NCBI GenBank assembly: GCA_008360975.2
Contig: CM039184.1
Span: forward strand, 39,831,297-39,895,296
Direction of reading: 5' to 3'
Length of the DNA stretch: 64,000 bases
Source: Lichenostomus cassidix
Lineage: Eukaryota > Chordata > Aves > Passeriformes > Meliphagidae
Part shown: positions 12,501 through 27,500 of the stretch, piece after piece
Numbering within the stretch: position 1 is the stretch's first letter
Layout: each line of letters starts with the position of its first letter
Translations under genes and position numbers: made by a program
The notes under the pieces: generated by a model
Databases searched by the model: none
What the model saw: only the letters and a program-made list of their open reading frames with translations
What the model was told of the DNA's origin: nothing

Positions 12501-15500
12501 CCCCATGTATAGGAAACAACAGCTTAGAAATCAGATGTTTCTGGAGGCATACATATTGTTAGCAAATACTGATTAGTTTTGGTTTCGTTTGGGTTTTGGG
12601 TCATATCCTCACTTCCTGGGGCACTGTGGGCATCACCTGTGTTAATTTTCTATAAATTTCACTGCTGTAGCTGGATATGTGCACTCATGGAGATGAGGAC
12701 AAAAGGATGAGCCCTGATTAAAAGTGAGAAAATCAAGTAATAAAATAGAGTCAGGAAAAGGCTAGACTGCTGGTTCTGCTGCAAGTAGAACGAGATCTTT
12801 CTTCTTCCCAGTTTGTTACCACTTTCTGTTTCTGGCACAAACCTCCACAAACCACCAAAAACCTCCAAGTATTTCTGCTTGGACAAACATTACAAGTAGA
12901 AATAGAGAAGCAGGCAGTGCTTGCATCCAGCTCTTTGAGGAGAGGGTCTGGTGATTGCATTGGTGCTGCATGTGTCAGATCACTAAAATAAGACTGGCAT
13001 CTGTGTTCCATGTCACTCACAGAAATGGAAGCCATTATCAGTTTATCAATGAGGCAAAAACAGCACAATCCATTATGATCTCAGCTTTGAGTGAATTGGT
13101 TGTTTATTTGATAAATTTGATATTTTGAATACATGGTACTTGATCTTGTAATTCTAGCATTTTTGTGATAAACCTAGTGATCAGCAGTGCTTTTTACTTT
13201 AAGTGTCTGAAAGGACAAAGACAGAAATCACGTAGCCTATCTCTGGGAGCACAGCCTCACTGATTTGTAATTAATTGCAGTTCTTTGATTGCTAGCACTA
13301 AACTTCATATGAAAAGTCTTTTAATTCTTCTGTGTTGAAAATACCATTTTTGATTTCCTTCTTACCACCGTGCTTCCCTACAAGTGTAAGGTTTGGGGGG
13401 TTTTCATGGTTCTTGACAATATAATTTTAAATAACTCCCAATATTGTTAATTATTATTATTTGTATTATTTTAGTGCCAGTAGAAGACAACATTCTGAGC
13501 TGAGGTCTGTATGCATGTTTGGAGGCAAGTTTCTGACCCTAGGAGTTTACAGTCCATGCAGAATAGACAGAAGAAAGGACAGGGCATAGAGCTAATGAGT
13601 TTTTTCCCAGCCATATAGCAGGCAAAGGCAGAGCTGCAAAAGGGCATGGATTTCTTAGCCTAGGACTCCTGACTTCTGCATTATGTTTACGAGGATCATG
13701 CTAAGGAGATTAATTATTGTTGCTACTGTTATCTCTTCTCAGACTTTTAAAAATAAGATACTACGGAATTTACAGTAGGATTGTCTCCTCTAAAACTCAC
13801 GGAATTTAGAAGAGTATGAGAGTTCCTTCTGTTAGATTTTTGTTCATTATATAAAGATACAGCTTACTTAGTTGGAATATCATTAAATAACATGGAACCC
13901 CCATTCATGAGAATAGACTCAGCTTCCCATAGAGAAATTTAGACATACTCAGTCACAAACAGACCTCAAAGATCTTTGAAAATGGCAACAGTAAAAGCTG
14001 AGTGCTGTGTTTGCTAGATCTCAAGGTCTTCATGCCTATTTGGGGAAGTACAGTAAGAAAGGGGAGGCTAAGCTATATGTCAGAAGATGTTAAAGAGAAT
14101 GTCACTGAAAGGTGTGAAGTTTTCTATTTTTTTGCATGCCTGTAGTACACAAGATGGAACAAGCTATTGGTTTGTCTGAATGAATATATGAAAATGATTT
14201 ATGAATTTATGGTAAGGCATATGTGCTTTTAACACATTTTTATTAACACTTCTAAAAACAGCAATAAAATCTGTGTAGAAAGCTAAAGAACTTGGTTTAG
14301 ATTGTTCTGCAGGATGACAAATCTGATTTGTGAAGGTTTGTGGGAGGCAGGACTGTTTGTCAGAAATGTGGGGGTTTCTTGTATTTTTTTCCCACTGCCC
14401 CATCCTCATTATTTTTCATCTCAGAGCTAAGTATTTGCTTTTCTATCTGGCTCTGAATATTGATCATGACTGCTAAGCTGTTAAAAACAAGCTATTAAAA
14501 CAAACTATTTCTACCTCTCATTTACACTAAAGCCTTGGATTGAAGGTCATTTTACACAATTGGCAAGAGTTGCCAAAGAACTGTAATAGAAATAGTAATG
14601 AGGCTTTGACTGTTGGGGTTTTTGATTTTGGTTTGTCTTTTTACAATGATGTTTCATGTAAAATCTGATGGTTGGAATATCTGTTATACCTACATTTTCA
14701 TCTATACCAAAAAGTGTTCTTATACATAAACTTATGGAGCAAACGATAGCCTACCTCCTGCCCCATCCCTGGCACTGTTCAAGGCCAGGCTGGATGGGGC
14801 TCTGTACAGTCTGGTGTAGTGGAAAGTATCCATGCCCATGGCAGTGGGATTGGAACTATATGATCTCTAAGGTCCATTCCAGCCCAAACCATTCTATCAT
14901 TCTATGAATAACTGTCTTGTTTCATATTAATGTTGCAATTACCCCCATTCTCTATTTCTAGAGCCAAGGTTGTGAAGAAGCTACTGAAGAATGCAGCACA
15001 CGAATTAATGAACAGGCCAGTTATGCTGTAAATAAACTTCGCCAGCTAAATGACAAACTTGAGTATAAGAAACAGGCTCTAAATTCTATTTGTAATTCAC
15101 CAAAACCAGACAAAAAGGTACATACTTTTAGTGTCTTCAGTTCTTACATTTGATTTTTTTGCTTTTTTTTGGATATATGTATGTTTGTGTAATATCCAGC
15201 TGTTATATTTTGGATGGGTCAGATGGCTGTTTCAGTCAACTTGTTAAATAGAAGGTGAAATAAGAACTTATTTTTAATTGGGTTTTTCCCCATCTTTTAA
15301 AGCTATTGTAACTAAAATTGCAAATGTGATTTACATTGCTTTGTTGTCCATGGAGTAACGACCACTCTTGCATGGTCTCGCTGCTGTGTCGATGGCAAAG
15401 GGTGTTTCCTCCTTGCCTCTGTGCCCCGCCGTGTCCGTGTGACTCCTCCCGCATGCCGTGCCCTGTCCCGGCGCTCCTGCCGCGCTGCCCGGAGCGGTGT

Positions 15501-18500
15501 GCTGCTCACCTCCTGTGCCCTCTGCTGGCTCGGGGGGCACGGCACAGCTCCCTCTGCACGGCAGCTCCCACGGACTGCCTCTCATTAAGGGATTATGAAC
15601 CCAAACCTTTAGGAGTGACTGATTCCTTTATTAGGAGCTAGGAGAATGCTCACTGTCATCAAAGGAAAAATTCTGAGGGATATGGGATATCTCTGGACTA
15701 GGGTTAAAACCAACCAGCCAAGAAAACCTCCTTTCCTCTTTGCAAAGTAAAGCAGGTAAGCAATCTGGGAGCACACTCCAGGAGAAGCAGTGATTTCCAT
15801 ATGGCTTGGGCCAACTCATTTGTGTTTCTATCGAGGGTGACATTCCAGGTCTGTTGTTCAGGTGCAGTTGGGCCAGTCTTGTCGGGTGTAACGAGATTTG
15901 GTTGCAGATGGTAGATGGTGGGTAAGATGAACAAGCAGCCAAGGTGTTTTCTTAAGATCTTGCTGCTAGGGATGACAAAAATGTACCTGGGTATTAGTCA
16001 ATGCTCAGGACCTGGCTTCTTTATACTTTTGCTCCTTCACTCAGGGTGAGTGCTAAGATGCTGGTCTGAATAGAAGTTGACACCCCATTTATTCTCTGCT
16101 GCCCCAGCTCTGGGATGGCTATGTCTAGGAGAAAGATGTGAACACTACAGTCTGAGGCCACCCTGGCTAGCTTCATTCTCTCTGACCCTTCCACATCTCC
16201 CTTTGGCCAGATGGTACTGCAGAGAACTGAAAATGTTTGCAGCTGTTCTGGGGTGTTCCCCTTGCAACCCAAGCCCTTCTGTGATTCTATATAACTAAAC
16301 CTTTATATATTGTTCCCTTCACGTGGATGTTCTGTGTTCCCTTTGCATTCTTGAATCCATAATAGCTATATTGTTTCTATACTTAAGCTCTTAGGGAGGC
16401 AGGGATTGTAGCCCTACTAAAGTAGAGTGTTTTTCCCTGTATGTTTTTGTTTCTAAAATATTTTTTGGTCTTGGAAAAGATATACATCTTTGAAACAGAA
16501 TAGTAAAATGGATCCAATATTATTGTAAAGCCTCAGTATTTGGTTTGTCAATGTAATAGCTGTTTACTTATGATGAAATCTTACCAGTTCTTCTGTATTT
16601 ATTGAATGTTCCTGCATGCTGCTGGAAACAATGTAAGGTTATTGTAGAGAAGTTGCTACATTAGTAGCAAATAAAGTAAAATACAGAATTATTCTGAAGG
16701 TTAGGTATCAGCTAGAAAATTTTTATATAGCTGTAGTGTAGATAATATTTTACATCTGACATGAGACCAAAATTCTGAACAAGATAGAATGCCTGTAGCT
16801 CTGCACCACTTGTGGTGCAAATGATAGAACTGATAAATTTGACTATATGATGTATCATATTTAAAAATAAAGAAGTGTCAGCTGCTTTTGCCATGTTTCT
16901 AATGTTACATCCTATGTATACTTCCATGTTTTCTTGCCAAACTGTCTTCTGGCAGGATGTTTGGCTACTTTTTTTTTTTTTTTGCATGTGTGAGGAGATG
17001 CGCTTCTTTATGAGATTATGATGGTGAATTATGTCTTGATGAGAACATTTTTTAAAATTTGTGCTTTCTACAATAATTTTCAAAACTAAAATGAAATAAG
17101 TAGTAATTTTCTGAGTGATTTTCTAAAACAGCTAAATTCCTAGAAATGAAATCTATTGCCAGGTTCATCAGTCACATGATATTTACCTGAAAATGATAAA
17201 GATATCTTCAGTAAGGCATATTTCATTAATGGCAGTTCCAAGTTCTTATAAAATATATCTGTGTGTAATATATAATCCTATCTCAAGTGTCTTTTATGCT
17301 GATAGTGTGATAGTAGTGTGTACTTCTAACTTGTATTTTATTGTAGTGTGAGGGTTGACCTTCAGGATTGCTGTGTGCTCCAGAAATTTATAAGAGGCAT
17401 CATCAATTCCCTCACTTGTGATTTCTTTTTTCCACGTGAATTGTTCTTCCCCTGCTTTTGTACCTTTTCTTCTTTCTGAACAGTGTCCCTTAAAGACACA
17501 ACTAAGTGTGTCGCACAAGCTTTCTCTTACCAATTGTAATGAATAAACTTTTCTCTGCAGATTGTTTCTAAGCTGAAGGATGAAATTACTCTGATGGAGA
17601 GAGAGCACAGTGACCTTCAGCTGCACATTGCAAGAACAGACTGGTGGTGTGAGAATCTTGGCATGTGGAAAGCCTTCATTGTCTCAGGCGAGGTATGAGA
17701 TTTTTTTTATGCCTTTTTATCTTCTGGGTCTATTCAAACTTGCATGAAAAGCAGAAGAAAAATGTGTAGATACTTTCTTAGACCTGTTTGTACTTAATAT
17801 TCACTTGTGAGTGAAGGAACCCTAACTTCTTCTGAGCTCCTCTTCTGTTTCCCTAGTGGCTACTATGATGCATACATAGAGTTTCTACTCCTCAGACACT
17901 GTTGTAATGAAGTTATAAAAATTACCTGCATGTACATAAACAAGTTTTGGCACTGGGTAAAGTAATTTTCTATCTTAGGGGCACTGTTTTTCATGAGAAC
18001 TGTCTCTTCCTATATTACCATGCTATTGCACTTGGGTGCAGTTGTATCTCTGCTATGTCTCAAAGACGCAGTGTTTATACCTTTTGTGTTTTGTATTGTT
18101 GTATTTAGTCGTGGTACAGTTTTAAGGGACTTGAATGCCCAGAAAGGAAATGCCTTATGAAGTTGTTACTTTTTCTTTTTCGTTTTAGGTCTTGTTCTGC
18201 TGTTCCATTTGGGCATAGGCAGACATTTGTAGAATGAATGTAAAAAAATTGTAATGAAAGCAAGAAGTATTACCATCTCCTGGCTCTCTATTAACAACTA
18301 CCATGAAAGGAACTCAGTGAATGCTTGTTATGTAGTAAGTGTAGGCTGACATATATAAGCAATCTTCTGATAGTATCACTACAGAAAACTAAAGATTAAT
18401 TTGGTCTCTACTGCCATTAAGAAAATGTTCCTGAAACGAATATAAGTAGTTTTCTTGAGGCAACTCTTTGTTGGAGGAAAAAAGTATGTGCTGTGGAGTT

Positions 18501-21500
18501 TATTTGATTGTCTCTTAAGCTCTTGCAAACCAGTGATAGGTCTGTCAACAGTTAAGGTCATTGTTTGTAAAAGAAAAAATAAATCAAACAGGTCAAAAAA
18601 TGTGTCATTTTTAAAACTAAATTCTCCATGTACAAACATCTGGGTTTGGTTTTGTTTTAATTGTGTTTGCAGGTGACACTGTTGAGAACTGAGAAGTTCT
18701 TAAGCTGTCTTCTGAGAGTTATTTGTAGCTTTTGAAGCCTGGTTTTAAAATCTGATAAATGCTGTGTGCAGAAAAATTGCATAATTGACAGCTTTCTTTA
18801 TATGTAACCGTATGCAATTGCCCAGCATCTCCTTCACTGCCAGAGGAGAAGGTGGTTTGGCTAAATTAGAGGGAGGTTGGAAGAGGCTCCTAATTACTTC
18901 CTGCCTTAGCTATAACTTTTAAGTTGTACTGGATTATGTAACTAAATGTAGACTTTCATTAATTGTGCTGTTTGCAGCTCCGTACTTCAAAGGGTAGGCT
19001 GGAGAAAAACATGGATGTTGTAGTTATCTATGTTAATTAATTGCTTGGGAATATTCTAGCTGCAGTTGATGATTTCAGGGGGCATGAGTAGGTGACTTTG
19101 TCTTTCTATCTGCAAAATACATTGTTAATAATCCCAGAATATACCTCTGTGATTTTAGAGAGAGAAAACATTTGCAGAAAAGCTTAATAAAAGTAAATTT
19201 TGCTATAGATCTTGAGCTGAAAGTGTAATAGACAGTCATTGACCTTTTAGACTGATCTACTAAATCAGTTAACAGAGAGTGCATAAAAACATTAGTTACT
19301 GAAGCCTTGAAAAAGCATGCCCAAACTCTTGTTTGTAATCTCTTAGCTTGAATCCTTCAGTCTTTATAATTTTGAGTCATAAATTTACTAGCACTACGTG
19401 TGTGAAATATATATCAAAAAAACAACTATAAATGGTATAATCTACAGGTGTCTTTTGATAGCTGATATTTCTGGTAAAATTTACTTTGGAGACTCAGTGT
19501 TTTGGCTGTCTGGTAGAGGTTGAAAAATACAGTAGGAACATGCAGAATAAGGGAGCCTATGATAACAACTTGTGTAATACTGTGAGTCTCTTCCCCATTA
19601 CAGGTGTAAAGCTTATAGCTAAATAACCTAACTTGCTCTTCTTGCTTTTATGATTTTGGCCTTGTATCAACTAAAATTGTAGCAGACATTCTGTCTCCCT
19701 TGTCCAAAGAAAGACTGTTTCAGAGAATAACATATTTTTTAAAAATCTATTGCTTTCATATGAAATTGAGTTCGTAGATCTGAATAAGGTGAAAAGAAAG
19801 TGCATGTGTTTTTTTTTTACCACACTACACACCTGGGTGGCAAGAGGTGGCTGAAAAGCTGCCCAGTGGACAAAGACTTGGGGGTGCTGGTTGACAGCCT
19901 TTGAACATGAGGCATTGTGTGCCCAGGTGGGCAGGGAGGCCAATGGCATCCTGGTCTGCATCAGAAATATTGTGGCCAGCAGGAACAGGGGAGTGATTTC
20001 CCCCCTGTACTCAGCACTGTACAGGCAGCACCTGAAATCAGGGCTAGAAGAGGGTTAGGAAGGTTGTGAAAATGCTGGATGATTTTTTGGATAGTGGTAT
20101 TAGAAGGGCACTGAAATCTGTGTGTGGCATTCAAGGTTTGGTGTTCAGCAGGAGCTCTGGGCTTCAGCTCTGGCCCTTGGAGCACCTTTTGGCTGGAAGC
20201 AGTAGGCATGCTGGTGGCTTGTCAGATGTGCAGTTCATCTTGAGTGGGCTGCAGGTCTGTCAAGGGTAAATGCAACCCTTTAATACATTAGGAGGGGAGC
20301 TTCCATTCAAGATGAGGAAGTGTTACAGCTGCTTTGCAGGTGCTGGGCTGTGTCCCTTAGAAGTGTGGATTTGAATGAGGAACTTCTCCCATGAGAAGTG
20401 ATTGTGAAATCACTTTTGTTTGCTTAACTTAGCAAAAGGGAGAATCAGAGGAATAGGGCTCTCTAGTTGGCATTCATTCATGATAGCAGTTGTATGAGAT
20501 GCTGCCTATTAACAGCAGAGGACTAGTTTAGAAGACCTCCCAACATTCCATTTTTCCTTTCTTCTGTTGACTCATTAATTTAGAAAACCAAATTCACAAG
20601 TACTTAAGTTGATAAAAATTTTTGCATTCTTAAGAAGATCCTGAACACTTTCGGTATTTATATGAGAATATCTGAAGGTACTTGAAGAAAGTTGTAATGT
20701 GACTACATCTAATAATTTGAATTTAGATGATTTTGCACGTAGACCCTAACTTGAAGCAGAAGTACTTAGTCCTCCCATTTTGAAAATGTCCTTTCAGAGG
20801 GATGACTTTCTCCTGACAATTACAGTTCAGATGACCCTACATATGCAAATTCCTGCCCTGGGAACAAATTCAGAATGGCGAATCATAGGCATGACTCAAA
20901 TCAGCAATTTCAGCACTGATCTGACAGCCAGGAGGTGTTTGTGAGTCACCTACAAACAGATCCAACCTAGCTCAGGGTAGACAGCGTAGAGACTGCCCCA
21001 GATGCTCCCAGTTCTTCTGCACTATGTCTCTCTGACCTGCATCTTGGAGGCTGTTCAAGCATTTATTTCTGCAGCACTCTGGCAGGAGATAGGCACTTCT
21101 CCAAATAGCTGCACTGAGAACCAGGCACATTTTCAGGCATTCAAGCTGGTGCTTTGTATTCAGTCTGGGTGCTGCTGCAGCTTTTTGACAGAGATACGTG
21201 AAATCTGGGCCTCAGACTTGGCTTCCCAGTGGTCCATGTGCAGCTTTGTGAGGAATGCATCACAGGGAATATTCACTATGTAAGCTCTGAATAGCTTAAA
21301 AATAGGAAGGTACATTTCAGCCACATGGCCTTTACAGTGGTGGTGTAGTTGCTTGTGAAATTGTTCATCAATAGCATTGCGTTATCCGACCTCTACAGGC
21401 TTCTCAGAAACTGTCACAATTATATGATTTTTAAAATGTATTCTTATCCTAATTAGATTATTTAAATATTCTTTTAAAAAAGCTTTAAAATTATAACTTT

Positions 21501-24500
21501 GCTCAAAAAGATTGGGAGTGGTATTCTATAATTACCTTTTTGTTATTTGCATGTGTATAAAGACAAACATTCTAGAGTGAAGTATTTTATGCATTTCCCT
21601 TATTTGCATTTCATAATCAATTTAGATGTCTCCTCAAAATGAGTAAACAAAAATCTGTTGCCAATAGGACATAAGGATGAAATTCTTATGTCAATTCTTA
21701 TATCAAATTAAGAAACAGTGTGGCCAGACTGCTGCCATTGTCTCAAAAAAAATTGTTTAACTTTGCTGTAGTTTTCCCATTTGCACAGTGTGGTTAATTG
21801 CTTCTCCTTCCTCTGGCTGGGGATTGTAGTTTGAATCATTACTATTTTTGTAAAGTTGTGGGTCCCTCAGAAATAGATACTGCACAGATACCACAAATGG
21901 TGCAAACAGAGCAGCTCAAGTGAGCAGAGAAATTGGTCTGAGAAGCACCAGCTGTCGCAAGGCCCAGCTGCAGAGCTGCTGTGCCTGGTGTGTGGGTGAG
22001 CCTCAGCAGGAGCACTGGGAAGAGGGGGTGGGAATAAAGGGGGAACACTCAGGTAAGTGCAGATAGGAGACAGAGTATTGATGAGCAATCAGAAAGCTAT
22101 ATGGTAGGTACTTTAAAAACCAAAACAATACAGCTGTTTGAAGAGGACATGCCAGGAAGATCTGATTACTGGTGAACAGTGTTATGAAACTGTATGTAAG
22201 GTGTAATAGTAGTTAGCTTAGCTGGAGGAATGATTCAGGACTGGCACAGCATTTTGGGTGAAGGTTAGTTCATTAAGGGCATTGTTCCATATGTACTTTT
22301 CAAATCTCGAGAGAAGCGTGGGACTGATGACTGAGTTTGCAAGCCAGTCATCTGGCAGCTCAAATGTTCCACTGTTTACTTGCAACGAAGATTACCTTAT
22401 CTGTTTTTTTTTTTTTTTCCCCTCAAGGTTTTAGAAGAGAATGGAGAACAAGTGCCCTGTTACTCTGTCATGGTGAGTTTACAAGAAGTTGGTGGAGCTG
22501 AAACTAAGAACTGGACTGTTCCTAGGAAGCTCAGTGAGTTTCAGAACCTACACCGCAAACTCAGTGAGGTACGAATCCTGGCTGAGGGAAGGGAGAAGAT
22601 ACAAATTGCTAAAATTTGTCAGAATGATGACTGCCAGTTTTAATGCCAGCCTTTTGGCTTTTAGACTTTTGGAGCTAGATTTCTGCATATTTCTGGTCTC
22701 TGACAGATGCTTATAAAGTTTGTTTATAATTATATTTTCCCCTTAATGATGTTTTACTGGACTAACCCCATGTCAAAATGGTATATGCTCTGCACTGTGT
22801 CAAAATGGTATAAGCTCTGCACTGTCATGCAAGAGCCTGCTGTAAGAACTAGAATTTGTGTCTGGCTTCTAGGGAAGTATTAGAAATGACAGCTTTTGGG
22901 GAGAGAGAAGGTTGGGGTTTTTTTACAGTGCTTTAACCTTTCTGTCTGATAAGGGATAGATAATGGTGGTGTAAAGGGAAAGGGTTTAGATGTGTCAGCC
23001 CAGAGTGGGAAAGGGAAGGATCTTTCTTGAGAGGGGTGTGGAAGGGAGATGAGAGTACAAAGGAGTCTCTTCATTCTAAACCACCTGTATTTTTCTCTGC
23101 ATGCATGTTAACTGACCTCCCCTTTCTCCTACACAGTGTTTTCCATCATTAAAGAAAGTTCAGTTGCCTTCTCTCAGCAAGCTGCCCTTCAAATCCATAG
23201 ACCAGAAATTTATGGAGAAATCCAAGAACCAGCTTAATAACTTCCTGCAGGTAAGAAAACAAAGAAAAAACTAACAGATATCCAAACAGGAGAATTGCAA
23301 GAATGTTGTCTCTCTATTGCCTAAAGGGAGCGCCTAGAACAAATAGGTCAGATGTAAGGTTTGACATTATAAATGTTGTCCAAAATGCCTGAAGTTGAGA
23401 TTGGTTTGACTGATAATAACCTTCCTCTAGTGGTAAGTTAATTTAAACTTCAATTAAGTAAGAAATCATAAATAATTAATCCTGTAATTGCCACTTTCAG
23501 CTCTTCACTCTTCACAACAAATTCCTTACAAATGAGAAATTTTTATAAAAAAATGAAGTTGTAAGGTTAAAAGCTTTATTCTTACTAGTTCCAGTACTTT
23601 AGAACTAGTTTCTTAAAGTATCTTTGTGAGATAGGGATTTTTTTTCTCACACTACCTCTGAGCCGTGACTTAATGAGGTTTATTGGATGCCTCAACACAT
23701 CTTGTTCCTTAACAAGAAATATTTAATTGATGTGTTGCTTTGTTGTGATGTGTCATTATTTTTATTTCATAGAAATTACTCTCTGATGAAAGACTGTGCC
23801 AGAGTGAAGCACTTTACGCCTTCTTGAGCCCTTCCCCAGAGCACCTCAAAGTTATTGATGTGCAAGGAAAGAAGTCATCTTTTTCACTCTCCTCATTTCT
23901 AGAACGACTTCCTGGTGATTTGTTTTCTCATCAGGAGGTAAGTGATAGAAAAGTAATCTCCCCAAATTTAATTACTTGTCCAAAGTAGGCAGGGAGAGTC
24001 ATTAGTGTTTGAATGTCAGGCAATATTTCCAAAGGTCATTTGTAATTTACTGCAAGTGAACAAAGAGTCAGAAGTAAGAGCTGCCTATGAATTTAAAAGG
24101 TATTTATTAATAAAATAGTTTTCCTGCCTTTTGTTAAATGCATATAGGCAATTGGGTAAGCTATCACAAATAATGAAATTGCAGTTCATGTGGGATTGTT
24201 TATTTTTTATAGCAGAATTTTCCACTTTTTGAGTCCTGGACATGCATATTCCAGAGGGGTTTTGGCAGGTAAAAATAATTCCTACTTGGGAATATTCTCT
24301 TGGCAGGAACAGCTCTGTACCCTTAATTTCAGGACAACTTCTGAAGCAGAGCTAGTTTTGACAAAAAACTGTTGACAAATAGTACAGGCTTACCGAGGGA
24401 ATTTGCAAATGCAGGCAGGAGCCTATGTGGGCAAACCACTTGGAGAATTTGTTATTAAGCCATAAAACCCCATTGTCTATCAAAATGCAATGAATAATAG

Positions 24501-27500
24501 ATTAGTGACTAAAATAGCTCATTGACTAAATTGACCATAATTCCATGGCACTCTGTTCTGTGTTCATGCTCAGATAAAGCAACATTCAAGGAATTGTTTC
24601 TATTCTGCCTTTTAGTTACATGTTATACAAAATTTATATGAAATAGTTAATTTCTTACATGCTGTTGTTGTCTGGAGTGGATAGGTCTTCTGCAAGACAA
24701 CTGGAGTTTGGGGAACATGTACAGTTCTGGCCTTTTAATAGGGAGAAAGGTGGTCTTGCATCTCATAAATAAGAAAATCCTAAATATATCTTTCAAAATT
24801 ACACTGTGTTTACATCTAGATGCTGAATGCATGTACCTCATTTCAGAGTAATAAATATAAAGAAAGTTTGAGAAACTAGTTTTACTCTTTGATAGAAGTA
24901 CTGGAGTTCTAAAATCCAAAGTGCTTTCACTGAAATGACTGTTACATAGACGTGGCATGAAAGCATTGAAGTGTGAAGATACTTGTATTTTGCTATTTAA
25001 TTGTAAAACATCCTCAAGACAAAGCCAGACTGCATAAATGTTGTATTATGTGAGTGTGTAGGAGGAAATAGTTAGGAAATACAGGAGAAGGAAAGAGAAT
25101 TTGTAATGAGAGTGTGTGAGAAGAGAGAGAACAAATAAACAAAGCAGAAATTATGCAACCGATACTGAAAAATGAAAGGAAGTAGAGCAAAAAATGCCCA
25201 CAGAATGTGGCAACAGAGGAGTTGGAACATAACTTCTTACTGAGTTTAAATTTAATACTGTTTATTGCTTGTGGGACTAGGAGCTTAATTTTGGCTAGAG
25301 TGTATTATGCCAGGCTCTGTGCAAATGCAGACAAAGACCATCCTGCTTCGCATTTCTCTTCCCTCTCTTCTCCCTTCTTTCTCTAAGCTTAAACACAAGA
25401 GAAGACAACAGAATACAGATGGTGGGAACTGTCAGACCCTCTGAATATGTCAAACATTTGTCCTAATATGAAAATAATAAAATTATATGGAGGGGGAGAG
25501 ATTTGGAGGCAGTCTGGGATGAGCTCTGCAGTTTCTTGCATTCCCATGACTTTCAGTAAGATCTTTGGATCAGCTCAGTCTTGCCCAGTTGATAGCATCT
25601 TGGATACTTTCCTAAAGGAGTTAAACTAGGGTTAAACCATTTGATACAAGGTCATAAATGAAGTTAGCTGTGTTAAACCACACTTAAAACTGTTATAATT
25701 TTGTTCTTTTTGTCACTGAGAATTCCTGTATTTTGGACTTTGTAGTAGAGAATGCTCTCATTCAGCTCTCTCTTTGCCTTTACATCTCATCTCACATTTT
25801 TCAAATATATGTTAGAGCAATACTATTACCTCTTGAGTGTTTTCAGGATTAGGTACTGCAGCAATTTCTCTATATATACAACTCCTTAGATAGGGCTAGC
25901 TTTAGAATGTATTTCTTATCTCTCTAGACCAGAACCAAATCAGAAGAAAAATGCAGTTGATATCATCTAGAAGAAGGGATTTTAGGTTTATAAACTTACT
26001 GGACAGAAAATACACTGTGGAATAAGAATTTACACTTCTTGTTGCACTTTCTAAATGATAGGAGATTCACTGAATAGGAGAAAAATAAACCAATATAAGA
26101 TGACGGAACGTTGAGGACAAAAGGAAGGACTGATATGTCTGAAAACCAGGCTGAAGAAAATTTGCGCAGCATTCTGACCATTCCTCATCCAGAGACTGGG
26201 GCATTGCACCAGCCTCAGTGGAGGTCAGGCCTGCCCATCCTTAGCTTTGCTCTGAGCATAGGCCTACAGGGGAAGATCCAGGAAAGCAAAGGGATGTGTT
26301 GGCTGCCATGAGTAATGATAGGTGTGGTAGTCCTGATCCTGAAGCAATCTTCATGACACTGAACCTACTGCCTGTCCTTCACTCTTGAATAGATGGTACT
26401 TCCAGAACTGAGGTGATTCAACCCAGTCATCTTCTGTGAGTCTGTTCGAAATAACTCTTCTCTGGTGCTCTGAGCTTGGGTATCCTCAGGCTCAGGACAC
26501 TAAGTATCACAATACTGTATTTCTGCCTAGGGCTGGTTCTCATTAATGGTGCTTGTCTCTGCAGTGGCTGGTTCCCTTTCCACTGCTGGGTTTGGTTCCC
26601 AGCTCACTGTAAGGACACCTGCCTGATCCCACTGAGTGGCTTCAGCTGTGAAGGCACTGTCTGTTCTCCTGGGGAGCCAGCTACCTGCTCCTCCCTGTGC
26701 AAAAAGCAGATTTTCCCTTTTTCTTCCCAGCTGCTTGCATTGCAAACAGCTCCAGCTGGCTGTCTCCCCATCCTGGATGTTTTTTGTGGATGTTGTGTCA
26801 GAGGAGGCTTTGCATTCACAAACACCTCTGACTGCCATCTCCTGCTTACAGCTCTCACCTGTTTCCTAGCAGTATATGACTCCCATATCACCTGCTTTCT
26901 TTTATCCAGCTGGTGTTGGTGGGGCAATATGGGCAGTAGCTCCTGAGAATCTGGGCAGCATTGAGGTACTTACTGGGGCAAGGCTGCATCCAGAATATGT
27001 AGCAGTGATGATGATTCCAGCAGTGCAGGGTGTCCTCATCACTCTGGTCCAATGGGAAGTGCAATCCCTTTTCAAGCTCCCTAGTGAGGTTCCTGCTTGA
27101 CAGATTCTGCCAGCAGCAGCTGCTGGCTCTAACACTGTTTTTTGAGAGGACTGGCTGTACTCCTTCCCCAGAGCATGGCATTAACTAAATACATTCTGGA
27201 AGAAGGATGGGGAACTGCAGTGCATACTCATGTTGTCCTTCTCTTCCTAGGAAGAAACAGAAGAGGACAGTGACCTGTCAGACTACGGAGAGGAGGTGGA
27301 TGGGAAGAAGGACTCTCTTGCTGAACCGTGTTTCATGCTGATTGGAGAGATTTTTGAACTGCGAGGAAGTAAGCTGTAAACCTGCTCAATTGCTCATGGA
27401 ATCTCTTGGCTCTGTGGGGCACTTCATAATCCAGATTTTTTTGCTGTTTCAATAAGTAGGAACATTCCTTAAACCTGTATGGCTAGTTTGTTTGGAACCC

